The notes under the pieces are model-generated. The model did not search any database. It was not told the DNA's origin and saw nothing but the letters and a program-made list of their open reading frames with translations. The position numbers and the translations under genes are program-made. This document shows, one piece after another, positions 53,966 through 61,831 of a stretch of 64,000 nucleotides of DNA (positions are counted from its first letter, which is position 1; each line of letters starts with the position of its first letter). This DNA is from Trinickia violacea (lineage in GTDB: Bacteria > Pseudomonadota > Gammaproteobacteria > Burkholderiales > Burkholderiaceae). The stretch is taken from the NCBI RefSeq assembly GCF_005280735.1, contig NZ_CP040077.1:310001-374000 (forward strand). Direction: 5' to 3'.

Positions 53966-54739
53966 TTAAACCGTGAACAGCCGCCCGAACTCCGGCAACG
54001 CATCCGCAACCCCCGCGAGCCGCAGCGCGTGCCAGGCCATCGCATGATTGCTCGAGGTCACCGGCTTGCCGAGCTCCGCCTCGATCTCAGTGACGGTGTC
54101 CGCGATCCGCAGGCTCGTGCACGACACGAACACCGCTTCGACATCGGCACGCTCGCCGAGCGTGAGGATCGCGCGCCGGATCGACTCGGCGTCGATTCGC
54201 GCGACTTCGTTGTCGTCGCTGTGCTCGAACGAACCCATCCGTACGACCTCGAGGCCGCGAGCCTGCAGATAGGCGCGCATCGCGTCGTTGATCCGGCGCA
54301 CGTACGGTGTCAGGAGCGCGATCTTGCGTGTGCCGAGCGCTTCCATACCGGCGCGCGCCGCGGTGATCGGCGTCGTGCACGCCACGCCGGGCCGCACTTC
54401 GCGGATGCGCGCGAACACGGTTTCCTCGCCGAGCACCATCGATGCCGACGTGCAGCCGAACGCCACCACGTCGAGCCGCTGCCCCGGCCGGATCACTTCG
54501 GTGCCGGGGCCGATGCGGCCCTCCATCTCGACGAGCGTTTCGGGCGTGATCTGCGCCGGGCTCGCCACGCGGCTTTCATAGAGCGCGACGCCTTCGAGCG
54601 CGAGCCACTTGCGCCACTCGTACTCGATCGTGTTGTCCGTCGCGAGCACGATCAGGCCGATCGACGCGCGCCGCGCCGTGCCTTCGTCGAGTGTGAAGCT
54701 CAGATGCAGGTAGTCGTCGGAAACGTCGGTTGTGCTCAT
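53966..54739 (-). CDS. Asp/Glu racemase / maleate isomerase family protein
   Basis: The 257-residue protein belongs to the two-domain aspartate/glutamate racemase superfamily. It has both catalytic cysteines: Cys in VAFGCTSASMVLG (about residue 95) and Cys in VFVSCTSLRIADT (about 208). TTPITAARAGMEALGTRKIALLTPY lies between, as in arylmalonate decarboxylase and maleate cis-trans isomerase. Its ATG overlaps the stop of the D-amino-acid dehydrogenase gene by 4 bp, so the two are coupled. A role in racemising or isomerising a substrate oxidised by DadA is inferred. Confidence 0.85.
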   Translation of the reverse strand: MSTTDVSDDYLHLSFTLDEGTARRASIGLIVLATDNTIEYEWRKWLALEGVALYESRVASPAQITPETLVEMEGRIGPGTEVIRPGQRLDVVAFGCTSASMVLGEETVFARIREVRPGVACTTPITAARAGMEALGTRKIALLTPYVRRINDAMRAYLQARGLEVVRMGSFEHSDDNEVARIDAESIRRAILTLGERADVEAVFVSCTSLRIADTVTEIEAELGKPVTSSNHAMAWHALRLAGVADALPEFGRLFTV

Positions 54740-55980
54740 TTCAATGTGAGTCCCGTCATATCCAGCTCCGGCGTGCGGCCTTGCATGATGTCAGCGAGCA
54801 CGCGCGCGGTGCCGCACGACATCGTCCAGCCCATGTGTCCGTGGCCGGTGTTGATGAAAAGGTTGCGATGGCGGGTCGCGCCGATGATCGGCGTGCCTTC
54901 CGGCGTCATCGGCCGCAGGCCCGCCCAGTACGACGGCCGGCTGTAATCCGCGCCGTTCGGAAAGAGCCCGCGCGCGGTGGCCAGCATGTGCGTGAAATCG
55001 GCCGGCTTGTGCCGCGTGTCGTAGCCCGCGAACTCCGCCGTCGCGGTAAAGCGCAGACGGTCGCCGAAACGCGCCCAGGCGACGAGGTTCTTCTCATCGA
55101 CGCCGCCGAGATCGGGCGGCGTGTGCCCGCTCTCGACCGGCAGCGTCACCGAGTAGCCCTTCACCGGATACACCGGTATCCGGTAGCCGAGCGTGCGTCC
55201 GAGAAACGGCGAGTAGGAGCCGAGCGCGAGCACGAAGCGGTCGCCTTTGATCGGGCCATGCGAGGTCTCGATCTGATCGATGCGGTCCGCGCTCGCGCTC
55301 GCGCGCTGGATCTCGGTGTTGAACTGGAACGTCACGCCGAGCGCGACACAGCGTTCGTAGAGCGCCTTCGTGAACAGATACGCGTCGCCGCTTTCGTCGG
55401 TCGGGCAGTAGATCGCGCCGGCCAACGCGTCGCGGGCGGACGCGAGCGCGGGCTCCTTGGCGATCGTGTCCTGCGGGGTGAGGGTTTCGAGCGGCAGGCC
55501 GTTATCGGTGAGGATCGACATGTGCGCGACGCCGCTCGCGAATGCGGCTTCGTCGCGATAGAGATAAAGCAGGCCGCGGCTGATGCGCTCGTAATTCAAC
55601 TGTTCGGCGGCCGTAAGCGCGTGGAGCTGCGCTTGCGAATAGCGGCACAGGCGCACCTTGCGCGAGGTGTTCAGGCGCGCGCGCTCCTCGGTGCAGTTTT
55701 GCAGGAAGAGCCAGCACCAGGCCCACATGTGCCAGTCGGCCGTGAGCCTCAGGCGCAGCGCCTGACCCTCCTGGAATAGCGACTTGAGCATGATCTTCGG
55801 CGCGCGCGGCGACGCCCAGGTGTACGAATGGCCGGGCGCGACGAGGCCCGCATTGGCGAAGCTCGTCTCGAGCGCGACGCCCGCGCGCCGGTCGACGACG
55901 GTGACGTCGTCGCCCGCTTTCGCCAGGAAATAGGCGGACGTGACCCCGACGATTCCTCCGCCCAGCACGATCGTCTTCAT
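54736..55980 (-). CDS. dadA: D-amino acid dehydrogenase small subunit
   Basis: This 414-residue FAD enzyme has the dinucleotide motif MKTIVLGGGIVGVTSAYFLAKAGDDVTVVDRR and SFANAGLVAPGHSYTWASPRAP, a DadA hallmark. It also has the DESGDAYLFTKAL and GPIKGDRFVLALGSYSP segments and the C-terminal GLRPMTPEGTPIIGATRHRNLFINTGHGHMGWTMSCGTARVLADI. It oxidises D-amino acids to 2-oxo acids, passing electrons to the respiratory chain at the inner membrane. ATG 55980 is used since it begins the FAD motif; a longer open frame upstream has no homology. It may be a second DadA paralogue. Confidence 0.92.
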   Translation of the reverse strand: MKTIVLGGGIVGVTSAYFLAKAGDDVTVVDRRAGVALETSFANAGLVAPGHSYTWASPRAPKIMLKSLFQEGQALRLRLTADWHMWAWCWLFLQNCTEERARLNTSRKVRLCRYSQAQLHALTAAEQLNYERISRGLLYLYRDEAAFASGVAHMSILTDNGLPLETLTPQDTIAKEPALASARDALAGAIYCPTDESGDAYLFTKALYERCVALGVTFQFNTEIQRASASADRIDQIETSHGPIKGDRFVLALGSYSPFLGRTLGYRIPVYPVKGYSVTLPVESGHTPPDLGGVDEKNLVAWARFGDRLRFTATAEFAGYDTRHKPADFTHMLATARGLFPNGADYSRPSYWAGLRPMTPEGTPIIGATRHRNLFINTGHGHMGWTMSCGTARVLADIMQGRTPELDMTGLTLK

Positions 55981-56345
55981 GGAAGCGTCTCCGGTCGACC
56001 TGATCCCAGGATAGTACGGAACGCGCCGTCCTTCAGGCGCCCGCGCAGGCGATCCCGGCATGCCGGCGACGGACTCCAGGAGAGCAGACGAATCGCGAGA
56101 AAGTCGGCACTCGCTCCTGGCGCACTGTGGGATGACGCACAGTGAAAGCCCTGAAAAAACCGCACGCTCATCGAGCATGGGTCGCTGCGCGCCGTCGTAC
56201 GTGTTTCCACGTCCTTCATATCAGGGGGAACGAGACCTATCATGAATCGAGCGCTTTCGGGGTAGCACCTTATGAACCCGATAGCCGGCCCCCGCCCCTC
56301 CTCGCCCGAAACGCGCCGATCCTTCTTAAAACAAGGAGAAACGAA
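55981..56345. other. Divergent promoter region between dadA and livK
   Basis: No gene is supported. This 365-bp spacer must hold promoters for both operons. I could not identify unambiguous -35/-10 pairs. A strong ribosome-binding site AAGGAGAAACG (56333-56343) ends it on the livK side. Confidence 0.35.
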
Positions 56346-57548
56346 ATGACCAAAGGAAATGATGGCGCGCGTCGCGCGAAGAAACTGGTGTTGCGGCCGC
56401 TCGCGCTCGTGCCGCTCGTCGCCATGGCGGTGGCCGCCGGCCTCGCGCCGGGCGTCGCGCAGAGCCAGGGCGACACGATCAAGATCGGCGTGCCGGTGCC
56501 GCTCTCCGGCAGCTCGGCGAACGCCGGCCAGGATATCGTGAACGGCGCCAAGCTCGCCGCCGCGAAGATCAACGCGGCGGGCGGCGTGCTCGGCAAGCAG
56601 ATCGAGCTGGTTCCCGAAGACGATGCCTGCGACGCGCAGACGGCAGTCCAAGCGGCGCAGAAACTCGTCGACGCGGGCGTGGTTGCGGTGGCGGGCGGTT
56701 ATTGCTCGAGTGCCGCGCTGCCGGAGCTGACCGCCTTTCACCGCGCGGGAATTCCCTATGTGCTCGACGCCTCGACCAATCCTCAGTTGACTGAGATGGG
56801 GTGGGACAACGTGTTCCGCACGATCGGCCGCGACGACGAACAAGGGCCGTTTGCCGCCGGTTTCATGAAGAACTTCCTGCACGCGAAGAAAGTGGCCGTG
56901 ATCGACGACAACACGACCTACTCGAAGGGCCTCGCGCAGAACACGGTGTCGGCGCTGAAGAGCCAAGGGGTGGACGTGGTCTACGCGAACTCGATCACGC
57001 CGGGCCAGATGGACTATTCGCCGACGCTCACGCGCGTCAACTCGCTCTCCCCCGACGTCATCTACTACACCGGCTATTTCGCGGAAGGCGGGCTGATGGT
57101 GAAGGAGGCGCGGCAGCTCGGCTATAAGGCGACGTTCATGGGCGGCGACGCCAACAACGACCCGACACTCTTCAAGACCGCCGGCCCCGCGGCCGAGGGC
57201 ATGATCATCACGACGGCGCCGCTCGCGCAGTTCCTGTCCACGGCGCACGGCTACGTCGACGACTACACGAAGACCTACGGACAAGGGCCGGGACCGTATT
57301 CGGTCTACGAGTACGACGCCGTCGGCGTGACCGCGAAGGCGATCGCGGACGCGAAATCGACGAACCCCGCCGCGATCGTCGCTGCGTTGCACAAGATCAC
57401 CGACTACAAGGGCGTGACCGGCTCGATCGGCTTCAATCCGAAGGGCGACCGCAGCCGCGCGGTGTACGTCACGGTGATCGTCAAGAACGACGAGTTCGTG
57501 CCGTATCAGTCGTTGAGCGCCAGCGGGAAGTGGGTGGCGATGAAGTAG
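56346..57548 (+). CDS. livK: Branched-chain amino acid ABC transporter, substrate-binding protein
   Basis: The 400-residue protein has a signal peptide (basic MTKGNDGARRAKK, hydrophobic core, VAQSQG cleavage near residue 40). The Peripla_BP_6 fold follows: DTIKIGVPVPLSGSSANAGQDIVNGAKLAAAKINAAGGVLGKQIELVPEDDACD, AGGYCSSAALPELTAFHRAGIPYV, SVYEYDAVGVTAKAI. ATG 56346 is set by AAGGAG 8 nt upstream. It captures a branched-chain or similar amino acid in the periplasm. Proximity to dadA and a racemase suggests amino acids other than Leu/Ile/Val are possible. Confidence 0.93.
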   Translation: MTKGNDGARRAKKLVLRPLALVPLVAMAVAAGLAPGVAQSQGDTIKIGVPVPLSGSSANAGQDIVNGAKLAAAKINAAGGVLGKQIELVPEDDACDAQTAVQAAQKLVDAGVVAVAGGYCSSAALPELTAFHRAGIPYVLDASTNPQLTEMGWDNVFRTIGRDDEQGPFAAGFMKNFLHAKKVAVIDDNTTYSKGLAQNTVSALKSQGVDVVYANSITPGQMDYSPTLTRVNSLSPDVIYYTGYFAEGGLMVKEARQLGYKATFMGGDANNDPTLFKTAGPAAEGMIITTAPLAQFLSTAHGYVDDYTKTYGQGPGPYSVYEYDAVGVTAKAIADAKSTNPAAIVAALHKITDYKGVTGSIGFNPKGDRSRAVYVTVIVKNDEFVPYQSLSASGKWVAMK

Positions 57549-57584
57549 GGCGCGTGAGCTTGGGGCGGCCCGGCGCGCGCTGAC

Positions 57585-58484
57585 ATGAGCACCTTCTTTC
57601 AGTACGTCGTCGAGGGGCTGACGATCGGCTCGTTCTACGCGCTCGTCGCCCTCGGCTACACGATGGTCTACGGGATCATCCGTCTGATCAACTTCGCGCA
57701 TGGCGACTTGTTCATGGTCGGCGCCTTCATCGGCTGGACCGCGTTGTCGGCGCTCGCGGCCTCGAATATGCCGTGGCTGCTGGCGCTCGGGCTCGCCCTG
57801 CTCGCGGCGATGCTGGCGACCGGCGTGCTCGGGCTCGCGATCGAACGGCTCGCGTATCAGCCGCTCCTGCGCGCGCCGCGGCTGTCGATCCTGATCACGG
57901 CGCTGGGGGTCTCGCTCGCGCTCGAGAACGGCGTGCTCCTGATGTTCGGCCCGGGCTTCAAGACCTATCCGCATCTGCTCACGCAGACCGGCTTCTACCT
58001 CGACGGCGTGCAGATCACCTATGCGCAGATCGGCATCGTCGCCTGCAGCTTCGCGCTGATGCTGGCGCTCTATTTCTTCGTTCACCACACGTTCATCGGC
58101 ACCGCGATGCGCGCGCTCGCCATCGATCAGGACGCGGCGCGCCTGATGGGCATCGACGTCGAACGGATGATTCAGCTGACGTTCTTCCTCGGCTCGATGC
58201 TGGCGGCGGTGGCCGGCGTGATGGAAGGGCTCTACTACACGCAGATCAACTTCTTCATGGGCTTCGTTTTGGGCTTGCGCGCGTTCACGGCGGCGGTGCT
58301 CGGCGGCATCGGCAACATTCCGGGGGCGATGGCGGGCGGCATCCTGATCGGCCTGCTCGAAGCGTTCGGCGCGGGCTACGTGTCGTCGCAATGGACCGAC
58401 GTGTTCGTGTTCGGCGTGCTGATCGCCGTGCTCGTCGTGAAGCCGACCGGGCTCTTCGGCGAGCGCGTCGTCGAGAGGATGTAG
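57585..58484 (+). CDS. livH: Branched-chain amino acid ABC transporter, permease LivH
   Basis: The 299-residue inner-membrane permease has about eight hydrophobic segments: FFQYVVEGLTIGSFYALVALGYTMVYGIIRLINFAHGDLFMVGAF at the start, PRLSILITALGVSLALEN, ALAIDQDAARLMGIDVERMIQLTFFLGSMLAAVAGVMEG (coupling loop), and GLRAFTAAVLGGIGNIPGAMAGGILIGLLE. It starts 36 bp after livK. Confidence 0.95.
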   Translation: MSTFFQYVVEGLTIGSFYALVALGYTMVYGIIRLINFAHGDLFMVGAFIGWTALSALAASNMPWLLALGLALLAAMLATGVLGLAIERLAYQPLLRAPRLSILITALGVSLALENGVLLMFGPGFKTYPHLLTQTGFYLDGVQITYAQIGIVACSFALMLALYFFVHHTFIGTAMRALAIDQDAARLMGIDVERMIQLTFFLGSMLAAVAGVMEGLYYTQINFFMGFVLGLRAFTAAVLGGIGNIPGAMAGGILIGLLEAFGAGYVSSQWTDVFVFGVLIAVLVVKPTGLFGERVVERM

Positions 58485-58487
58485 GCC

Positions 58488-60311
58488 ATGAGCACCGTCA
58501 CCGCTTCCGCTTACAAGCGCGGTTCGATCGGCGTGGCGCTGTTCGCCGCGGCGGCCGCGCTGCCGGTGATCGCGAGCAACTACATCGTCGATGTCGGCCT
58601 CACGATCCTCACGTATTCGATCCTCGGGCTCGGGCTCAATATCGTCGTCGGCTATGCGGGGCTGCTGGACCTCGGCTATGCCGCGTTCTTCGCGATCGGC
58701 GCGTACACCACGGCGCTGATGGAAACGCTGCTGCATTTTTCGTTCTGGGAGACGCTGCCGTTTTCGATTGTGTTCGCGGGTGCGTCGGGGATCGTGATCG
58801 GCTATCCGACATTGCGTTTGCGCAGCGACTATCTCGCGATCGTCACGCTGGGTTTCGGCGAGATCGTGCGCATCATCGCGACCAACCTCGACATCACCGG
58901 CGGTCCGAACGGCATCTTCGGAATCGAGCCCCCGAAGTTGTTCGGCTACGAGATCGCGTCGCCGCGTGCGGTCTATGAGCTCGGGATCGTGTTCGCGGGG
59001 TGCGTGCTCGTGTTCGCGATCCGGCTCGGACAATCGCGGCTCGGCCGGGCGTGGACCAGCATCCGTGAGGACGAGGCCGCAGCCGAGGCGGTCGGCGTGC
59101 CGACGCTACGCACCAAATTGCTTGCCTATGTGATGGGCGCGCTGATCGGCGGACTGGGCGGCAGCCTCTTTGCCGCGCGCTTCGGCACCATCGATCCGAC
59201 CGGCTTCACGTATCTGCAGTCGGTCACGATCCTGATCATCGTCGTGCTCGGCGGGCGGGGCAGCATTCCCGGCGTGCTGATCGGCGCGGCTATTGTGGCG
59301 GGCCTGCCCGAGATGCTGCGGTTTCTATCGCTGTGGCGGATCTTCGGCTTTGCGATCGGGCTCGTGATCCTGATGCTGCTGCGGCCGCAAGGGCTGTGGC
59401 CGGCCGCACTGCGCCGCGTCGCGCCGCCGAAGCAGACGGCGCTCGGCGAGGCGACGCCCGCGCCCGCGCCGGCGCCGCGCGAGATCGCCGCCGGCGAGAC
59501 GCTGCTCGACGTGAGCGATATGACGAAGCGCTTCGGCGGCGTGCTTGCGGTGGGCGGCGTGAGCTTCACCGTGAAGGGCGGCGAAATCTTGAGCGTCATC
59601 GGGCCGAACGGCGCGGGGAAGACGACCGTGTTCAATTGCCTCACCGGCGTGATCCGTCTGACGAGCGGCCAGGTGCGCTGGCTCGGCGCGCCGCTCGCGG
59701 GCGGTGCGCCGCATCGGATCGTCCATCGCGGCATCGCGCGCACGTTCCAGGGCATACGGCTCTTCGGCAACATGACCGCGTTCGAGAACGTGCTCGTCGG
59801 CATGGACCACCGCTTCAAAGCGCCGATCGTCGCCGAGCTGGTGGCGCTGCCGTTCGCGCGCACCGAAGCGGCCAGCCACGCGGCGGACGGGTTGCGCTGG
59901 CTCGATTTCGTCGGCCTGCGCGCGCGGGCCGGCGAGCGCGCGGCGGACTTGCCGTATGGCGATCAGCGGCGGCTCGAGATCGCGCGGGCGCTCGCGAGCA
60001 ACCCGCGGTTGCTGCTGCTCGACGAGCCGGCCGCCGGCATGAACCCCACCGAGAAGCAATCGCTGATGGAGTTGATCCACCGGATTCGCGACTACGGCGT
60101 GACCGTCCTTCTGATCGAGCACGACATGATGCTCGTGATGGGCGTGTCAGACCGCATCATCGTGATGGACCACGGCGTGATCATCGCAGAGGGCAAGCCG
60201 GCCGAGATCCAAGCCGACCCGCGCGTGATCGACGCGTATCTCGGCACCGCGGAAAAAGACGAAGCCGCCGAGGACGGCAAAGCCGGGGAGGCATCGCTGT
60301 GGGACTCCTAG
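58488..60311 (+). CDS. livMG: Fused permease-ATPase LivM-LivG
   Basis: The 607-residue protein joins a LivM permease (about 1-305: LGLGLNIVVGYAGLLDLGYAAFFAIGAYTTALM, YPTLRLRSDYLAIVTLGFGEIVRII, GGRGSIPGVLIGA) to a LivG ATPase (about 345-595: Walker A GPNGAGKTT, RTFQGIRLFGNMTAFENVLVG, signature-like LPYGDQRRLEIARAL, Walker B LLLLDEPAAGMNP). An Ala/Pro-rich linker (EATPAPAPAPREI) lies between. LivM and LivG are usually separate; the fusion is in frame with no stop and both halves look intact. 4-bp gap after livH. Confidence 0.94.
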   Translation: MSTVTASAYKRGSIGVALFAAAAALPVIASNYIVDVGLTILTYSILGLGLNIVVGYAGLLDLGYAAFFAIGAYTTALMETLLHFSFWETLPFSIVFAGASGIVIGYPTLRLRSDYLAIVTLGFGEIVRIIATNLDITGGPNGIFGIEPPKLFGYEIASPRAVYELGIVFAGCVLVFAIRLGQSRLGRAWTSIREDEAAAEAVGVPTLRTKLLAYVMGALIGGLGGSLFAARFGTIDPTGFTYLQSVTILIIVVLGGRGSIPGVLIGAAIVAGLPEMLRFLSLWRIFGFAIGLVILMLLRPQGLWPAALRRVAPPKQTALGEATPAPAPAPREIAAGETLLDVSDMTKRFGGVLAVGGVSFTVKGGEILSVIGPNGAGKTTVFNCLTGVIRLTSGQVRWLGAPLAGGAPHRIVHRGIARTFQGIRLFGNMTAFENVLVGMDHRFKAPIVAELVALPFARTEAASHAADGLRWLDFVGLRARAGERAADLPYGDQRRLEIARALASNPRLLLLDEPAAGMNPTEKQSLMELIHRIRDYGVTVLLIEHDMMLVMGVSDRIIVMDHGVIIAEGKPAEIQADPRVIDAYLGTAEKDEAAEDGKAGEASLWDS

Positions 60312-61024
60312 AGATCCGCGATCTGCACGTGAGCTACGGGAAGGTCGAGGTGCTGCACGGCATCTCGCTCGACGTGGGCGCGGGGGAGATCGTCGCGCTG
60401 CTCGGCAGCAACGGAGCGGGCAAGACCACGACGCTGCGCGCGATTTCGGGGCTGGTCCGCGCGCGCGCCGGGCAGATCACGATGGACGGGCAGCCGCTCA
60501 ACGACTTGCCCGCGCACCGCATCGTCGCGCTCGGGCTCGGGCATGTGCCGGAGGGGCGGCGCATGTTCGGGGCGTTGACGGTGGAGGAGAATCTGCGGCT
60601 CGGCGGCTATTTGATCCGGCGTGAGGCGGGCTCGATCGAAGCGCGCTTGGAGACCATGTTCGAGACGTTTCCGCGGCTTCGCGAGCGGCACAACCAGCTC
60701 GCGGGGACTTTGAGCGGCGGCGAGCAGCAGATGCTCGCGATTGCGCGTGCGCTGATGGTCAAGCCGCGGCTCGTGGTGCTCGACGAGCCCTCGATGGGGC
60801 TCGCGCCGAAGCTCGTGCGCGCGATCTTCGCGATGATCGCGAAGATCCAGAGCGAGGGGACCGCGATTCTGGTCGTCGAGCAGAATGCGCGGCAGGCGCT
60901 CAGGATTGCGTCGCGCGCGTACGTGCTGGAGAGCGGAAAGATCGCGCTGTCCGGGCAGTCGCAGGAGCTGGCGCAGGATAGCCGGGTGAGGGCGGCGTAT
61001 TTGGGGGGGAGTGCGGGGGCTTGA
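60299..61024 (+). CDS. livF: Branched-chain amino acid ABC transporter, ATPase LivF
   Basis: The 241-residue ATPase has LLEIRDLHVSYGKVEVLHGISLDV, Walker A GSNGAGKTTTLR, VPEGRRMFGALTVEENL, signature LSGGEQQMLAIARAL, Walker B LVVLDEPSMGLAP, and VVEQNARQAL. It starts at GTG 60299, inside the end of livMG (13-bp overlap, different frame). It completes the transporter and lies convergent to the toxin-antitoxin genes. Confidence 0.94.
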   Translation: MGLLEIRDLHVSYGKVEVLHGISLDVGAGEIVALLGSNGAGKTTTLRAISGLVRARAGQITMDGQPLNDLPAHRIVALGLGHVPEGRRMFGALTVEENLRLGGYLIRREAGSIEARLETMFETFPRLRERHNQLAGTLSGGEQQMLAIARALMVKPRLVVLDEPSMGLAPKLVRAIFAMIAKIQSEGTAILVVEQNARQALRIASRAYVLESGKIALSGQSQELAQDSRVRAAYLGGSAGA

Positions 61025-61041
61025 TGCCGAAGCCGTTCATG

Positions 61042-61332
61042 TCAATTGAGCCGTTTGAATGCGGCGCTATACGCCGCATTCCGCTCGCGCTTCCCAATGG
61101 CGATGACCACTACCGTGACCGTACCGTCGTCCACCTGATAGACCAACCGATACCCCAGGGCAAGCAACTTGATCTTGTAGCAGTCCGGCATATTGCGTAG
61201 GCGTGCGGACTCGACGCGTGGATTCCGGAGCCGCTCGGCGAGCTTGCTCTTGAGCTGCTCGCGCACGGTTCTGTCGAGTCGTTCCCACTCTTTTAGCGCG
61301 GACGGCAAGAACTTCAGTTCATAGGTCTTCAA
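61042..61332 (-). CDS. RelE/ParE-family toxin
   Basis: The 96-residue protein is a RelE-type toxin: YELKFLPSALKEWERLDRTVREQLKSKLAERLRNPRVESARLRNMPDCYKIKLLALGYRLVYQVDDGTVTVVVIAIGKRERNAAY. The Lys/Arg residues in YKIKLLALGYRLVY and the RER near the end fit an mRNA interferase (RelE) more than a gyrase poison. It follows the antitoxin with a 14-bp overlap. Confidence 0.9.
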   Translation of the reverse strand: MKTYELKFLPSALKEWERLDRTVREQLKSKLAERLRNPRVESARLRNMPDCYKIKLLALGYRLVYQVDDGTVTVVVIAIGKRERNAAYSAAFKRLN

Positions 61333-61561
61333 GTTTCACGCTCACGGCTTGTTCGCCGCTGCGCGCCCTGACGATCTCAGCCAGCTCGAAATCCTCAAGT
61401 CTTTCGCAAATCGCTTCCCACTCGCGGGCGGGAATCAGGTACGCGACCGGCTTGTTGCGGTTGAGCACCGCGATTGGGCCGTCAGCTTGCTCAATGGCGG
61501 CGGTCGGGTTGACTTTGAGTTCGCTGATGCCTATCGAGGCGCGGGCAAGAATGCTTTCCAT
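61319..61561 (-). CDS. Phd/YefM-family antitoxin
   Basis: This 80-residue protein is Phd/YefM-like: SISELKVNP-type start (ASIGISELKVNPTAAIEQADGPIAVLNRNKPVAYLIPAREWEAICERLEDFELAEIV). The acidic C terminus (SGEQAVSVKLEDL) should wrap the toxin. The N-terminal part binds DNA and would repress the operon. Its ATG follows GAGGGG inside a small palindrome (61562-61572). Confidence 0.9.
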   Translation of the reverse strand: MESILARASIGISELKVNPTAAIEQADGPIAVLNRNKPVAYLIPAREWEAICERLEDFELAEIVRARSGEQAVSVKLEDL

Positions 61562-61748
61562 GGGGTGACCCCTCGGCGTTCAGAACCGGACAAGGGCACG
61601 CGGATGCCGTCGTCTGGACCTTCGTATGAGAACCTGGTGGCGAGAGTTTTGAAACTAGGCCCAATGGCCGGGGAGTCAACGACTGCCCGGCCATTCTGAG
61701 TTCTAGTTGGTCAACTAGAAGACCAAATATTAGGTTAATTGATTGGTC
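61562..61748. promoter_or_regulatory. Cluster of dyads upstream of the toxin-antitoxin operon
   Basis: Four inverted repeats are stacked here. GGGGT-G-ACCCC (61562-61572) covers the ribosome-binding site. A long hairpin at 61663-61695 (AATGGCCGGG / CCCGGCCATT, with an inner AGTC/GACT stem) follows. TTCTAGTTG-GT-CAACTAGAA lies at 61701-61720, and GACCAA-N16-TTGGTC at 61721-61748. The A/T-rich ones are suitable autorepressor sites for the Phd-type antitoxin. Confidence 0.55.
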
Positions 61749-61831
61749 TCGTCAACGCTGGCGGGACTTAGGCGAATCTCAGTCTGCAGATCAAGACCAT
61801 CGCCCCGTCGCTACGGGCAAAGCCGCCTCCC

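Noticed and set aside
55977..59033. Very long open frame antisense to dadA upstream region and liv genes
   Set aside because: Composition is Arg/His/Asp/Glu-rich, as expected from the opposite strand of high-GC genes; the sense genes have clear family motifs.
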